Assembly (NCBI GenBank): GCA_947625935.1
Contig: CANQQE010000011.1
Location: 29,156 to 93,155 of the forward strand
DNA: 64,000 nt
DNA from: an uncultured Muribaculaceae bacterium
Lineage (GTDB): Bacteria; Bacteroidota; Bacteroidia; Bacteroidales; Muribaculaceae
Reading direction: 5' to 3'
This document shows positions 15,592-24,409 of this stretch, piece by piece. Numbering within the stretch: the stretch's first letter is position 1; each line of letters begins with the position of its first letter. The translations under genes were made by a program, and so were the position numbers. A model generated the notes under the pieces. The model saw only the letters and a program-made list of their open reading frames with translations. It had not been told where the DNA came from and ran no database searches.

Positions 15592-16824
15592 ATGGTACTC
15601 AATTATATCTGGATCGCATTTTTCCTCATCGCCTTTGTGGTGGCGGTAGGAAAAACTTTGTTCATGGGTGACTATGCCGTGTGGAGCGACATCATGGGAG
15701 CGTCGTTCACTTCGGCCGGCACCGCTTTTGAAATTTCGTTGGGTCTGACAGGTGTGCTCTCGTTGTGGCTCGGTCTGATGAAAATCGGTGAGCGCGGTGG
15801 TGTCATAGCGTTTTTGGGACGTATGATAAGTCCGCTTTTCTGCCGTCTGTTTCCCGGAGTGCCGAAAGGTCATCCCGCCATGGGCTCTATCTTCATGAAC
15901 GTGTCGGCCAATATGCTCGGACTGGATAACGCTGCGACCCCTATGGGGCTTAAAGCGATGCAGGAGTTGCAATCGCTCAATAAGGAAAAGGACACTGCGA
16001 CCGATGCCATGATTATGTTTCTTGTGCTTAATGCGTCGGGGCTGTGTCTGATACCGATAAGCATAATGATGTATCGCGCACAGGCCGGAGCCGCCAATCC
16101 GACCGACGTGTTTCTCCCCATATTGCTTGCCACCTTCATCGCCACGCTGTTTGGCATTGTGACGCTTTGCATCAAGCAGCGCATCAGGCTTCTCGACCCT
16201 GTGTTGCTTTCATGGCTCGGGGGAATGGGCGTGGTGATCGGCGGCATAGTGTGGTTTTTCGCCTCGCTACCCAAGGAGGCGGTTCAGCTATATTCCGGTT
16301 TTATCGCCAACTGTCTGCTTTTTTTGGTGATTGTGGCGTTTCTGCTGGCGGGTCTGCGTAAAAAGGTGAATATGTATGACTCGTTTATCGAAGGTGCGAA
16401 AGAAGGCTTTAAAACCGCCGTAATGATAATCCCGTATCTTGTGGCCATACTCGTGGCTATCGGCATGTTTCGCGCGTCGGGGGCGATGGATGTGCTCACT
16501 GACGTTATGGAACGAGCCGTGTCGGCCATGGGCTTTGACGCTCAGTGGGTGGGCGCGTTGCCAACCGCGCTGATGAAGCCTTTGAGCGGCAGCGGCTCGC
16601 GGGGTATGATGGTTGACCTTATGTCGACCTACGGTGCCGACGCTTTTGTGTCGCGGGTATCGGCCGCGATACAAGGAAGCACCGACACCATGTTCTATGT
16701 GCTTGCCGTCTACTTCGGCAGCGTTGGTGTCACCAAGACCCGTTACGCCGTGGGCTATGCTCTCCTTGCGGATGTCGTAGGCTCCATTTCGGGCGTTATA
16801 GCTGCCTATATTTTCTTTGGGTGA
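15592..16824 (+). CDS. SpmA-SpmB fusion (two nucleoside-recognition/Gate domains)
   Basis: A 410-residue inner-membrane protein fusing the two proteins called SpmA and SpmB (spore maturation) in Firmicutes. The first Gate half carries NVSANMLGLDNAATPMGLKA, and the second carries LMKPLSGSGSRGMMVDL and VSAAIQGSTDTMFYVLAVY, both classic motifs. About ten hydrophobic helices are seen. In Bacteroidetes the fusion occurs in non-sporulating cells, so the name reflects homology only; small-molecule or nucleoside transport is an inference. It has its own promoter and lies divergent from alkD. Confidence 0.88.
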   Translation: MVLNYIWIAFFLIAFVVAVGKTLFMGDYAVWSDIMGASFTSAGTAFEISLGLTGVLSLWLGLMKIGERGGVIAFLGRMISPLFCRLFPGVPKGHPAMGSIFMNVSANMLGLDNAATPMGLKAMQELQSLNKEKDTATDAMIMFLVLNASGLCLIPISIMMYRAQAGAANPTDVFLPILLATFIATLFGIVTLCIKQRIRLLDPVLLSWLGGMGVVIGGIVWFFASLPKEAVQLYSGFIANCLLFLVIVAFLLAGLRKKVNMYDSFIEGAKEGFKTAVMIIPYLVAILVAIGMFRASGAMDVLTDVMERAVSAMGFDAQWVGALPTALMKPLSGSGSRGMMVDLMSTYGADAFVSRVSAAIQGSTDTMFYVLAVYFGSVGVTKTRYAVGYALLADVVGSISGVIAAYIFFG

Positions 16825-16830
16825 TTGGCT

Positions 16831-16862
16831 ATTGCATTTGCCCGCTGAAAGTTGTATTTTTG
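16831..16862 (+). promoter_or_regulatory. Bacteroidetes promoter (ATTG-N20-TATTTTTG)
   Basis: ATTG at 16831-16834, a 20-base spacer and TATTTTTG at 16855-16862, 45 bases before ybeY. Probably drives the ybeY-mnmG-apt-uvrC-dtd run. Confidence 0.7.
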
Positions 16863-16907
16863 TAGGTTGTTTGCGTCCCGTCTAATCGGGCGCGGAATCA
16901 ATAAAAA

Positions 16908-17354
16908 ATGAAATCGAGCTCCGACAAAATCCAATGGACCTCTCAGCGGGTAGGACTGCCCGACATCGACACCGCGGCGTTTTCGCGGTGGATAGATGCC
17001 GTCGCAGCCGCTCACGACAGAATATTGGGTGAAATAACCTATATATTTTGTGATGATGACCGCATTATCGAAGTCAACCGCGAATTTCTGCAACATGATT
17101 ATTACACCGACATTATCACCTTCGATTATTCGCGCGGGCGTCTGATCCGGGGGGATTTGTTCATCTCTCTCGACACCATAGCGAGCAATGCCGAGCTTGT
17201 CGGCGCTAATTATCGCGAAGAATTGTGCCGTGTCATAATCCACGGTGTGTTGCATCTCTGCGGCATAAACGACAAGGGTCCGGGTGAGCGGGAAATCATG
17301 GAGCGGCATGAGAATGATGCTCTCGCCATGTTGGGGGAGTATGTGAAACAGTGA
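16908..17354 (+). CDS. ybeY: YbeY endoribonuclease (rRNA maturation factor)
   Basis: A 148-residue metal-dependent RNase that helps mature the 16S rRNA 3' end and in ribosome quality control. Family motifs are the central VNREFLQHDYYTDIITFDYS and the metal site HGVLHLCGIND. The canonical H-x3-H-x5-H reads H112, H116 and then D122, so the third zinc ligand is Asp instead of His; the position otherwise aligns. The gene starts a rightward housekeeping cluster and is followed by mnmG after 21 bp. Confidence 0.92.
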   Translation: MKSSSDKIQWTSQRVGLPDIDTAAFSRWIDAVAAAHDRILGEITYIFCDDDRIIEVNREFLQHDYYTDIITFDYSRGRLIRGDLFISLDTIASNAELVGANYREELCRVIIHGVLHLCGINDKGPGEREIMERHENDALAMLGEYVKQ

Positions 17355-17375
17355 TTGAGCATTAAGAAGATTTAT

Positions 17376-19253
17376 ATGAGATTTGATTATGACGTGATAG
17401 TTATCGGTGCCGGTCATGCCGGATGTGAGGCTGCTTTGGCGGCCTCGCGTCTCGGTTCTGAGACCCTGTTGGTGACTATCGACATGAACAAGATCGCTCA
17501 GATGAGTTGCAATCCCGCGGTTGGTGGTATCGCCAAAGGGCAAATCGTCAGGGAAATCGACGCACTCGGCGGTGAGATGGGTATCATCACCGACCGCACC
17601 GCCATTCAGTTCAGGATGCTTAACCGCTCCAAGGGTCCGGCGATGTGGAGCCCGCGCTCTCAGAGCGACCGCGTGCGGTTCAGTCAATTGTGGCGCAAGA
17701 CGCTTGAAAACGCGCCTAACCTTTTTATGTGGCAGGATTCCGTTACGGCTTTGATTATTGAAGACAATAGCGTCAGAGGCATAAAAACGGCTCTCGGGAT
17801 TGAGTTCAGGGCTAAGGCTGTGGTCTTGACCGCCGGGACTTTCCTTAACGGATTGATGCACGTCGGCCGCGCCCAGGTCGAAGGCGGCCGTGTGGCTGAG
17901 CCGGCGGCTCATGGCATAACGGAACAGTTGCGCTCCATCGGTTTTGCCACCGACAGGATGAAAACAGGAACGCCGGTGCGTATCGACGGCCGCTCGGTAA
18001 AGTGGGAGCTTACAACCCCTCAGGCCGGCGACAGCGATTTCCATAAATTTTCATATCTTCCCGAAGTGTCGCGAGAACTGAAGCAACTCAACTGTTACAC
18101 GACCTACACCAATGAGCGTACTCACGAGATTTTGCGGGAAGGTTTGCCTGATTCGCCGCTGTACAATGGGCAGATCAAGAGCATAGGGCCCCGTTATTGT
18201 CCCAGCATAGAGACTAAGATTGTCACATTCGCCGATAAAACCGAGCACCAGTTGTTTCTCGAACCTGAGGGGGAGGACGCTCAGGAATACTATCTGAATG
18301 GGTTCTCCTCGTCGCTACCGTTCCAGACTCAGATTGACGCGTTGCAGTCAATACCGGCGTTGTCAGATGTCCAGATTTACCGTCCGGGATATGCCATAGA
18401 ATATGACTTCTTTGACCCGACGCAGTTAAAACACACGCTTGAGACCAAACTTGTCAATGGTCTGTTTTTCGCGGGTCAGGTCAACGGAACGACAGGATAT
18501 GAGGAAGCTGCCGGGCAAGGGCTTGTCGCCGGAATCAACGCTGATGCGTCGGCCCGCGGAAAAGCCCCGTTCACATTGTCGCGCGACGAAGCATATATCG
18601 GTGTGCTAATTGACGATCTCGTCACCAAAGGGGTGGATGAGCCTTACCGTATGTTCACGTCGAGGGCGGAGTACCGCATTCTGTTGAGGCAGGATGACGC
18701 CGATATGCGATTGACTCCACGCGGACATCAGATAGGTCTGGCCTCCGACTCGCGATATGAGCTGATGTTATCCAAGCGGTCGCAGCGTGATTCGCTGATT
18801 GAGTTCGCCCGCAATTATTCCATCAAGCCTTCGCTCATAAACGATGCGCTCACCGACCTCGGCACCACGCCGCTCTCGCACGGCGTCAAACTGTATGACT
18901 TAGTGCTGAGGCCTCAATTGGATTTCAAGAAACTCGCGCCCCACATCAAAGCGTTGGGTGAATTTATTGAAGGCATCGAGCCGGCAAGGCGGGACGAGAT
19001 TATCGAGGCTGCTGAGATATTGATAAAGTATCAAGGATATATCGACCGAGAGCGTCAGATAGCCGACAAACTCATGCGCCTTGAGGGCGTGAGACTCGGT
19101 GACCGACTCGATTATTCGTCGATAAACGCATTGTCGACCGAGGCCCGCCAGAAGTTAGAAAAAATCAGGCCCGAGACCATCGGCCAGGCATCAAGAATCC
19201 CCGGAATTTCCCCGAGCGATGTTAATATACTGTTGCTGCTGCTCGGAAGATAG
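17376..19253 (+). CDS. mnmG: MnmG (GidA) tRNA uridine-5-carboxymethylaminomethyl modification enzyme
   Basis: FAD-dependent subunit of the MnmE-MnmG complex, which installs cmnm5 at the wobble uridine of several tRNAs. The 625-residue protein has the dinucleotide-binding VIGAGHAGCEAALAASRLG at the N-terminus, the signature GGIAKGQIVREIDALGGEMG, and GQVNGTTGYEEAAGQGLVAG in the second flavin-contact region, with the usual helical C-terminal domain. The ATG at 17376 begins with MRFDYDVIVIGAG; an in-frame TTG 21 bases earlier is not needed. No mnmE is in the window. A parS-like sequence lies immediately downstream. Confidence 0.97.
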   Translation: MRFDYDVIVIGAGHAGCEAALAASRLGSETLLVTIDMNKIAQMSCNPAVGGIAKGQIVREIDALGGEMGIITDRTAIQFRMLNRSKGPAMWSPRSQSDRVRFSQLWRKTLENAPNLFMWQDSVTALIIEDNSVRGIKTALGIEFRAKAVVLTAGTFLNGLMHVGRAQVEGGRVAEPAAHGITEQLRSIGFATDRMKTGTPVRIDGRSVKWELTTPQAGDSDFHKFSYLPEVSRELKQLNCYTTYTNERTHEILREGLPDSPLYNGQIKSIGPRYCPSIETKIVTFADKTEHQLFLEPEGEDAQEYYLNGFSSSLPFQTQIDALQSIPALSDVQIYRPGYAIEYDFFDPTQLKHTLETKLVNGLFFAGQVNGTTGYEEAAGQGLVAGINADASARGKAPFTLSRDEAYIGVLIDDLVTKGVDEPYRMFTSRAEYRILLRQDDADMRLTPRGHQIGLASDSRYELMLSKRSQRDSLIEFARNYSIKPSLINDALTDLGTTPLSHGVKLYDLVLRPQLDFKKLAPHIKALGEFIEGIEPARRDEIIEAAEILIKYQGYIDRERQIADKLMRLEGVRLGDRLDYSSINALSTEARQKLEKIRPETIGQASRIPGISPSDVNILLLLLGR

Positions 19254-19262
19254 AGGTTCCGA

Positions 19263-19278
19263 TGTTTCACGTGGAACA
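19263..19278. promoter_or_regulatory. parS: parS-like ParB-binding site
   Basis: The 16-mer TGTTTCACGTGGAACA has the complement TGTTCCACGTGAAACA, which fits the widely conserved bacterial parS consensus TGTTNCACGTGAAACA with no mismatch. It lies in the 70-bp gap between mnmG and apt. parS sites normally cluster near the replication origin and nucleate ParB for chromosome segregation. No parA, parB or dnaA is in the window, so proximity to oriC is inference. Confidence 0.8.
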
Positions 19279-19323
19279 TTTTCAAATTGCAAAATATCAA
19301 ATAATTAATACCTAAAAGAAAAC

Positions 19324-19842
19324 ATGGAGTACATTAAATCAAAAATCCGCGATGTAGCCGATTTCCCTCAAAAAGGTGTTATGTTCAAAGACCTAACCAC
19401 CGCATTCAAAGATCCCCGTGCGTTGCATATAATCGGTTGGGACTTGTCGCAACTTTATCGCGACAAAGGCGTTACTAAGGTAGTCGGTATAGAGTCGCGA
19501 GGATTTATCGGAGGTTCGATTCTCGCATTTGAACTCGGCGCGGGCTTCGTCCCTTGCCGTAAGCCCGGGAAGCTGCCCGCCGACACCATCTCGGCCACTT
19601 ACGATAAGGAGTATGGTAAAGACACCATCGAGATTCACCGCGATGCTATTACCGAAGATGATATTGTGGTTATTCATGATGACGTGTTGGCGACAGGTGG
19701 CACTATGGCCGCTGCCTACAATCTCGTGAAACAGTTTAATCCAAAAAGAATATATGTCAGCTTCATCATCGAGTTGAGCAGCCTTCATGGCCGTGACGTG
19801 CTTCCGGCCGATGCTGAGGTGACATCTTTGATAAAATATTGA
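19324..19842 (+). CDS. apt: Adenine phosphoribosyltransferase
   Basis: Purine salvage enzyme converting adenine and PRPP to AMP in the cytoplasm. At 172 residues it has the usual Apt length. Motifs are IRDVADFPQKGVMFKDLT at the N-terminus, GIESRGFIGG, the flexible-loop region RKPGKLPADT and the PRPP-binding VVIHDDVLATGGTMAAA. Follows mnmG in the same direction and precedes uvrC; the 54-bp gap to uvrC contains a 6-bp hairpin (19848-19865) without a T-run, so co-transcription is likely. Confidence 0.96.
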   Translation: MEYIKSKIRDVADFPQKGVMFKDLTTAFKDPRALHIIGWDLSQLYRDKGVTKVVGIESRGFIGGSILAFELGAGFVPCRKPGKLPADTISATYDKEYGKDTIEIHRDAITEDDIVVIHDDVLATGGTMAAAYNLVKQFNPKRIYVSFIIELSSLHGRDVLPADAEVTSLIKY

Positions 19843-19896
19843 CCGTCGAGCGACTCTTATCGCTCACGCCAAGTCTTGAGTTCCCGAAAATCACCT

Positions 19897-21711
19897 ATGG
19901 CCAAGCATGAAAAATCGGCTGAACTGAAGGAGAAAATTTCAATACTCCCCGATACCCCCGGCGTCTATATGTATTATGACACCGAGGGTACGGTGATTTA
20001 TGTCGGAAAGGCCAAGAACTTGAAACGTCGCGTGTCGTCATATTTCAACCGTACGCACGAATCGACGCGCACAAATCTGTTGGTGCGGGCCATAGCCGAT
20101 ATGTCATATATCGTTGTGCCTACCGAACAAGACGCCTTGAATCTTGAAAATTCCATGATCAAGGAATATCAGCCGCGCTACAACGTGCTGCTTAAAGATG
20201 ACAAGTCTTATCCCTGGATCGTGGTGACCAACGAACTTTATCCACGGGTTTTTCTGACGAGAACGAAAGTTAAAGACGGCTCAAAATTTTTCGGTCCTTA
20301 CACTGATGTGGGTTCTGCACGCGCGGTGCTTGACCTGATAAGGGAGCTGTTCCCGATACGCACCTGCCGCCTACCTATCACCCCCGACTATCTTGACCGA
20401 GGCAAGGGTAGGCTATGTTTAGAGTATCATATCAAGAAATGCCGCGGTTGTTGTGTCGGTGAGATTAGCGTAGACGCTTACCAAGGATACATCGAACGCG
20501 TCCGTCAAATTCTCAGAGGGGAAACGGGGGAGCTTATGGACTACTTACGCGCTGAAATGCAGCGACTTGCGGGTGAATTGCGCTTTGAAGAAGCCGAGGA
20601 GCAGAAAATTCGCTACAAGCTGGTGGAGCGTTATCGGTCAAAAAGTGTCATTGTAAGTGCCACGATCAACGATGTCGATGTGTTTGGAATCGACGATGAC
20701 GACCGTGAGGTCTACATAAATTATATGCACGTTCGCCGCGGCGCTGTTGTCAGAAGCCTCACGCTCCGTTACCGCCGCAGGCTCGATGAATCACAAGCCC
20801 AACTGCTCGCTTATGCCATGGATGAAATCAAGCAGCGGTTTGGCATAACCTACGGTGAGGTCATAGTGCCATTGCTTCCCGATGTCGAGGAAGATGGGAT
20901 TGATTTCATAGTCCCGCAGCGCGGCGACAAGGCGAAGCTGCTTGAGGTGTCGACCCGCAATGCCCGACAAAATAAGATTGACGCTCTGAAACATCTTGAG
21001 AAGACTGATCCCGAGCAGCGCACGGAGCGGATTCTCGAACGCATGAAACGCGATTTCAGGCTCACCGAGCTGCCCCGCCATGTGGAGTGTTTCGACAATT
21101 CTAATATCCAGGGCACTAATCCTGTCGCTTCGTGTGTGGTTTTCCGCGATGCTAAGCCCTCTAAAAAAGACTACCGTCACTTCAACATCAAAACCGTGGA
21201 GGGCCCGGATGATTTCGCTTCGATGAAGGAGGTGCTCACACGCCGTTACACGCGCATGATGACCGAGGGTGAGCCGTTGCCGCAATTGATTGTCGTGGAC
21301 GGTGGCAAGGGTCAGTTGAGCGCGGCGGTCGAAGCCCTCGATGAGATGGGGCTTCGCGGGGTGATAGCTGTGGTTGGTATTGCCAAACGACTTGAGGAAA
21401 TTTATTTCCCGGGCGACAGCGTGCCGCTTTATATTGACAAAAATTCCGAATCGCTCAGAGTCGTCCAGCAGTTGCGCGACGAAGCCCACCGTTTCGGAAT
21501 AACCCATCACCGAAACCGCCGCAGCAAAGGGCAGATTGTCTCGGAGCTTGACGGTATAAAAGGTATAGGTGAAAAAACATCGCAGGAACTACTGACTGCG
21601 TTTAAGAGCGTGAAACGTCTGAAGGAGACATCCGAGAGCGAGATAGCTAAGGTGGTTGGGCCGGCCAAGGCGAGATTACTGGTAGAATATTTCAATAACA
21701 AAGAGAAATGA
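19897..21711 (+). CDS. uvrC: Excinuclease ABC subunit C
   Basis: UvrC makes the dual incisions of nucleotide excision repair with UvrA and UvrB. Domains in order are the N-terminal GIY-YIG nuclease (TPGVYMYYDTEGTVIYVGKA), a Cys-containing linker, the UVR UvrB-interacting motif (LAGELRFEEAEEQKIRYKL), the RNase-H-like 5' nuclease domain (HVECFDNSNIQGTNPVAS, VVDGGKGQLSAA) and a C-terminal helix-hairpin-helix pair (IKGIGEKTSQELL and VVGPAKARLL). The ATG at 19897 gives 604 residues; an upstream TTG in frame is less likely. Its stop overlaps the dtd start (ATGA). Confidence 0.97.
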   Translation: MAKHEKSAELKEKISILPDTPGVYMYYDTEGTVIYVGKAKNLKRRVSSYFNRTHESTRTNLLVRAIADMSYIVVPTEQDALNLENSMIKEYQPRYNVLLKDDKSYPWIVVTNELYPRVFLTRTKVKDGSKFFGPYTDVGSARAVLDLIRELFPIRTCRLPITPDYLDRGKGRLCLEYHIKKCRGCCVGEISVDAYQGYIERVRQILRGETGELMDYLRAEMQRLAGELRFEEAEEQKIRYKLVERYRSKSVIVSATINDVDVFGIDDDDREVYINYMHVRRGAVVRSLTLRYRRRLDESQAQLLAYAMDEIKQRFGITYGEVIVPLLPDVEEDGIDFIVPQRGDKAKLLEVSTRNARQNKIDALKHLEKTDPEQRTERILERMKRDFRLTELPRHVECFDNSNIQGTNPVASCVVFRDAKPSKKDYRHFNIKTVEGPDDFASMKEVLTRRYTRMMTEGEPLPQLIVVDGGKGQLSAAVEALDEMGLRGVIAVVGIAKRLEEIYFPGDSVPLYIDKNSESLRVVQQLRDEAHRFGITHHRNRRSKGQIVSELDGIKGIGEKTSQELLTAFKSVKRLKETSESEIAKVVGPAKARLLVEYFNNKEK

Positions 21712-22160
21712 GAATAGTGATACAGCGCGCCGCAGAGGCTTCGGTGTCAGTCGACGGTGAAATGAAAGGTTGCATCGGCCGCGGGCTGATGGTGCTTGTC
21801 GGGGTTGAGAACGACGATACAATCGACGATGCCAAATGGCTGGCTCAGAAGACTGTAGCCCTCAGAATCTTTGACGACGAGAATGGCGTCATGAATAAAT
21901 CGGTAATAGATGTTAATGGCAATGTATTGGCTGTCAGCCAGTTCACTCTTACCGCATCAACCCGCAAGGGAAACAGGCCGAGCTATATACGCGCAGCCCG
22001 ACATGAGCTTGCCACATCGTTGTATGACGAATATTGCCGCATGGTGGGTGAGCAGATCGGTCACCCGGTGGAACGCGGTGTGTTTGGCGCTCACATGATG
22101 GTGTCGCTTGTCAACGACGGCCCGGCGACCATCATAATCGACTCCCGGCTCAAAGAATGA
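21708..22160 (+). CDS. dtd: D-aminoacyl-tRNA deacylase
   Basis: Removes D-amino acids such as D-Tyr from mischarged tRNAs. The 150-residue protein starts MRIVIQRAAEASVSVDGE and carries the two hallmark elements, VSQFTL and the C-terminal NDGPATIIID with the cross-subunit Gly-Pro that enforces chirality. Four-base overlap with uvrC suggests translational coupling. It ends the ybeY-to-dtd run; a fresh promoter follows in the next gap. Confidence 0.95.
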   Translation: MRIVIQRAAEASVSVDGEMKGCIGRGLMVLVGVENDDTIDDAKWLAQKTVALRIFDDENGVMNKSVIDVNGNVLAVSQFTLTASTRKGNRPSYIRAARHELATSLYDEYCRMVGEQIGHPVERGVFGAHMMVSLVNDGPATIIIDSRLKE

Positions 22161-22214
22161 TGCCCGATAGGGCTTTTTATAGCGTGACTGTGTGGCGTAA
22201 TCGCGGAATTTTTG

Positions 22215-22222
22215 TAAGTTTG
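22215..22222 (+). promoter_or_regulatory. -7 box TAAGTTTG close to the mazG-like start
   Basis: TAAGTTTG fits TAnnTTTG and ends 10 bases before the start codon at 22233, implying a very short 5' leader for the mazG-like/deoC operon. The -33 position shows only a weak TGTG. Confidence 0.5.
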
Positions 22223-22232
22223 CTTTCTAAAT

Positions 22233-22601
22233 ATGGATGATTTAAATGACCGCCAGTTAACCATCGCCGAGGCTCAGGCTATTGTCGATGAGTGGATAAC
22301 CACCGTTGGTGTGAGATATTTCTCCCCGCTTACCAACATGGCTGTCCTTGCCGAGGAAACCGGCGAGGTGGCGCGCATAATGGCTCGACGTTACGGCGAC
22401 CAGTCGTTCAAGCCCGGCGAGAAGGATGACCTCGCCGACGAGCTGGCCGACCTCCTGTGGGTCACGGTGGCCATTGCCAATCAGACCGGGGTGGATCTGA
22501 CCGAGGCGTTTCGCAACAATATAGCGAAAAAATCCGTTAGGGATAAAGAGCGGCATCGCTCCAACCCGAAACTAAATAAGTTCAATAAACAGAACCCTTA
22601 A
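22233..22601 (+). CDS. MazG-like nucleotide pyrophosphohydrolase
   Basis: A small (122-residue) single-domain MazG-type all-alpha NTP pyrophosphohydrolase, predicted to hydrolyse nucleoside triphosphates to monophosphate and pyrophosphate. The metal-binding motif is seen as EETGEVARIM (E-E-x-x-E) and DELADLLWVTVAIAN (E-x-x-D). It is half the length of classical two-domain MazG and resembles the short forms frequent in Bacteroidetes. Followed after 16 bp by deoC, which fits a nucleotide-metabolism operon. Confidence 0.87.
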   Translation: MDDLNDRQLTIAEAQAIVDEWITTVGVRYFSPLTNMAVLAEETGEVARIMARRYGDQSFKPGEKDDLADELADLLWVTVAIANQTGVDLTEAFRNNIAKKSVRDKERHRSNPKLNKFNKQNP

Positions 22602-22617
22602 CCAAACTTTTTAAGAG

Positions 22618-23502
22618 ATGGCTGACAAATATCATGACACCGTTGCCGCGTCGACCGTAACTGAGGACGACGCGCAAGTCCAGGCCGCTGTCGAGAAGAT
22701 TCTGGCAGAGCACTTCGACGAGAACAATAATAAAGAGGTTTACAAATTTCTTTTCAACACCATTGACCTCACAACTCTCAACGCCACTGACTCTCCCCGG
22801 TCGGTAGCCGGGTTTGTGGAGCGTGTCAACGCTTTCGACGAGGAACACCCCGAGCTTAGAAATGTAGCCGCTATATGCGTGTATCCCAATTTCGCCCAGA
22901 TTGTCCGCACGGTGCTTGATGTGACCGACGTGGAAATCGCTTGCGTGTCGGGCGGTTTTCCCTCGTCTCAGACATTCCCCGAGGTGAAGATTGCCGAGAC
23001 CGCGCTTGCCGTGGAGGGTGGTGCCGATGAGATTGACGTGGTCATCAACGTGGGCAATTTCCTCGACGGAGACTGGGAGGAGGTGTGCGACGAGCTTGCC
23101 GAAATCAAGCATTCGTGCCGCGGTTCGAAATTGAAGGTCATCCTTGAAACCGGTGCATTGAAGACCGCTGCCAATATCAAGGCGGCTTCGGTGCTGTCGT
23201 TATATTCAGGCGCCGATTTCCTGAAAACCTCGACCGGCAAGGGATATCCCGGCGCATCGCTCGAGGCCATGTATGTTATGGCTCAGGCAGTCAAAGAATA
23301 TTATGAAAAGACCGGCAATATGGTGGGTCTCAAAGCCGCCGGAGGGGTGGCCACGACCGCCGACGCCGTCAAATATTACACGGTGGTCAAGGAGGTGCTT
23401 GGCGAGCAATGGCTCTCTAACGAGTATTTCCGTTTGGGCGCGAGCCGCCTTGCCAACACGCTTCTCAGTGATATTCTCGGCGAGGAAACTAAATTTTTCT
23501 AA
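22618..23502 (+). CDS. deoC: Deoxyribose-phosphate aldolase
   Basis: Class I aldolase cleaving 2-deoxyribose-5-phosphate to glyceraldehyde-3-phosphate and acetaldehyde in deoxynucleoside catabolism. The 294-residue protein has the Schiff-base Lys in FLKTSTGKGYPGAS, the proton-relay Lys in GLKAAGGVAT, and DEIDVVINVGNF and KVILETGAL strands of the TIM barrel. It is somewhat longer than the minimal (about 220-residue) bacterial form because of an N-terminal extension, as in the E. coli-type branch. Lies between the mazG-like gene and a small membrane protein gene. Confidence 0.96.
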   Translation: MADKYHDTVAASTVTEDDAQVQAAVEKILAEHFDENNNKEVYKFLFNTIDLTTLNATDSPRSVAGFVERVNAFDEEHPELRNVAAICVYPNFAQIVRTVLDVTDVEIACVSGGFPSSQTFPEVKIAETALAVEGGADEIDVVINVGNFLDGDWEEVCDELAEIKHSCRGSKLKVILETGALKTAANIKAASVLSLYSGADFLKTSTGKGYPGASLEAMYVMAQAVKEYYEKTGNMVGLKAAGGVATTADAVKYYTVVKEVLGEQWLSNEYFRLGASRLANTLLSDILGEETKFF

Positions 23503-23516
23503 TCAATATCGAAAAA

Positions 23517-24041
23517 ATGGAGTATTGGATTATCATTGACGGAAAAGCCCGGGGCCCATACGGGGTGGCCGACATGATCAGATGCGGCGTTACGCTTTCG
23601 ACACCCGTGTGGCGTCAAGGAATGACCGAGTGGGTGCCGGCGGGCACCGTGAGAGATTTAGCCGGATATTTTTCGGTCAATGAGACATATCATTCCCAAC
23701 AGCTCGACTACTCGACCCCGCCGCCGTCGCCTGTCGACCCCGCCGCTCGGCAAAGTTGCGGCGATTCGGAGTGGCGCGCCGCCAATGGCGACGATGACCG
23801 TCCTCCCATGCCATCCACCTATCTCGGCTGGAACATCGCCGCCACGGTGCTTTGTTGCATCCCCCTAGGAATCATAGGCATCATCTACTCGGCAATGACG
23901 CGCGGCCGGTATGATCAGGGCGACTATGCCGGAGCGCGTAATGCGTCGAAATGGGCCTCGGTGTGGCTCATTCTCAGCGTGGTGTTCGGCTTGATTCAAG
24001 GTGTGTTTGTTCTCGCGACAAATATCTTATCGCTTCTGTGA
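23517..24041 (+). CDS. GYF_2-domain plus CD225/dispanin-like membrane protein
   Basis: A 174-residue protein with an N-terminal GYF_2 (DUF4339) domain (MEYWIIIDGKARGPYGVADM, with W-x11-PYG) of about 52 residues. A Pro- and Asp-rich linker follows, then a C-terminal CD225-like unit with two hydrophobic helices (TVLCCIPLGIIGIIYSAM, then DYAGARNASKWASVWLILSVVFG). The second architecture is typical of bacterial dispanin-like proteins. Function unknown; GYF_2 may bind proline-rich peptides by analogy. A second GYF_2 protein, with a TM2 unit, lies at 41785-42243. Overlaps the DUF2752 gene by 4 bp. Confidence 0.82.
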   Translation: MEYWIIIDGKARGPYGVADMIRCGVTLSTPVWRQGMTEWVPAGTVRDLAGYFSVNETYHSQQLDYSTPPPSPVDPAARQSCGDSEWRAANGDDDRPPMPSTYLGWNIAATVLCCIPLGIIGIIYSAMTRGRYDQGDYAGARNASKWASVWLILSVVFGLIQGVFVLATNILSLL

Positions 24042-24409
24042 GCGGCAGGACTCGATTGATACTGACGGCGGTGGCCATTGCGGTCGCCTCCGTCATTTTT
24101 ATGCTTTATCTGACCCACAGCTCTTACGGAGCTCCTCCGTTGCGCTGTGGTATAAAGGCGTTGACCGGTTTCGACTGTCCGGGTTGCGGGTCGCAGCGGG
24201 CTTTCCAGGCATTGCTGCGCGGCGATCTCGCGGCTGCGTGGGGGTATAACGCTTTTGCGCTTATAGCGGCTCCTGTTGCCGTGTTTCTGATTGTAGTCGA
24301 GGCAGGCCGGGAGTGTTGGCCGCGTTTCCATCGTGCGGTGTTGTCGAAATGGACGATAATAGCGGCCGCGGCGGCGGTTGCCGCATGGTGGATAATAAGG
24401 AATCAATAG
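24038..24409 (+). CDS. DUF2752 family membrane protein
   Basis: A small protein (about 123 residues) with hydrophobic segments at both ends and the DUF2752 hallmark CGIKALTGFDCPGCGSQRAF, containing the conserved C-P-x-C-G-x-x-R core, followed by LRGDLAAAWGYNAFAL. The GTG at 24038 overlaps the upstream stop as GTGA, which is why it is chosen; the frame is open further upstream but only inside the previous gene. Function unknown. Often found beside TM2/CD225 proteins, as here. Its 3' end overlaps the convergent phospholipase gene by 7 bases. Confidence 0.83.
   Translation: MSGRTRLILTAVAIAVASVIFMLYLTHSSYGAPPLRCGIKALTGFDCPGCGSQRAFQALLRGDLAAAWGYNAFALIAAPVAVFLIVVEAGRECWPRFHRAVLSKWTIIAAAAAVAAWWIIRNQ

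Noticed and set aside
16806-18044. 412-codon open frame on the minus strand
   Set aside because: It lies opposite mnmG, ybeY and the end of the SpmA-SpmB gene, shows no family pattern, and the plus-strand genes are unmistakable.
20791-21510. 239-codon open frame on the minus strand inside uvrC
   Set aside because: Antisense shadow of a well conserved gene.
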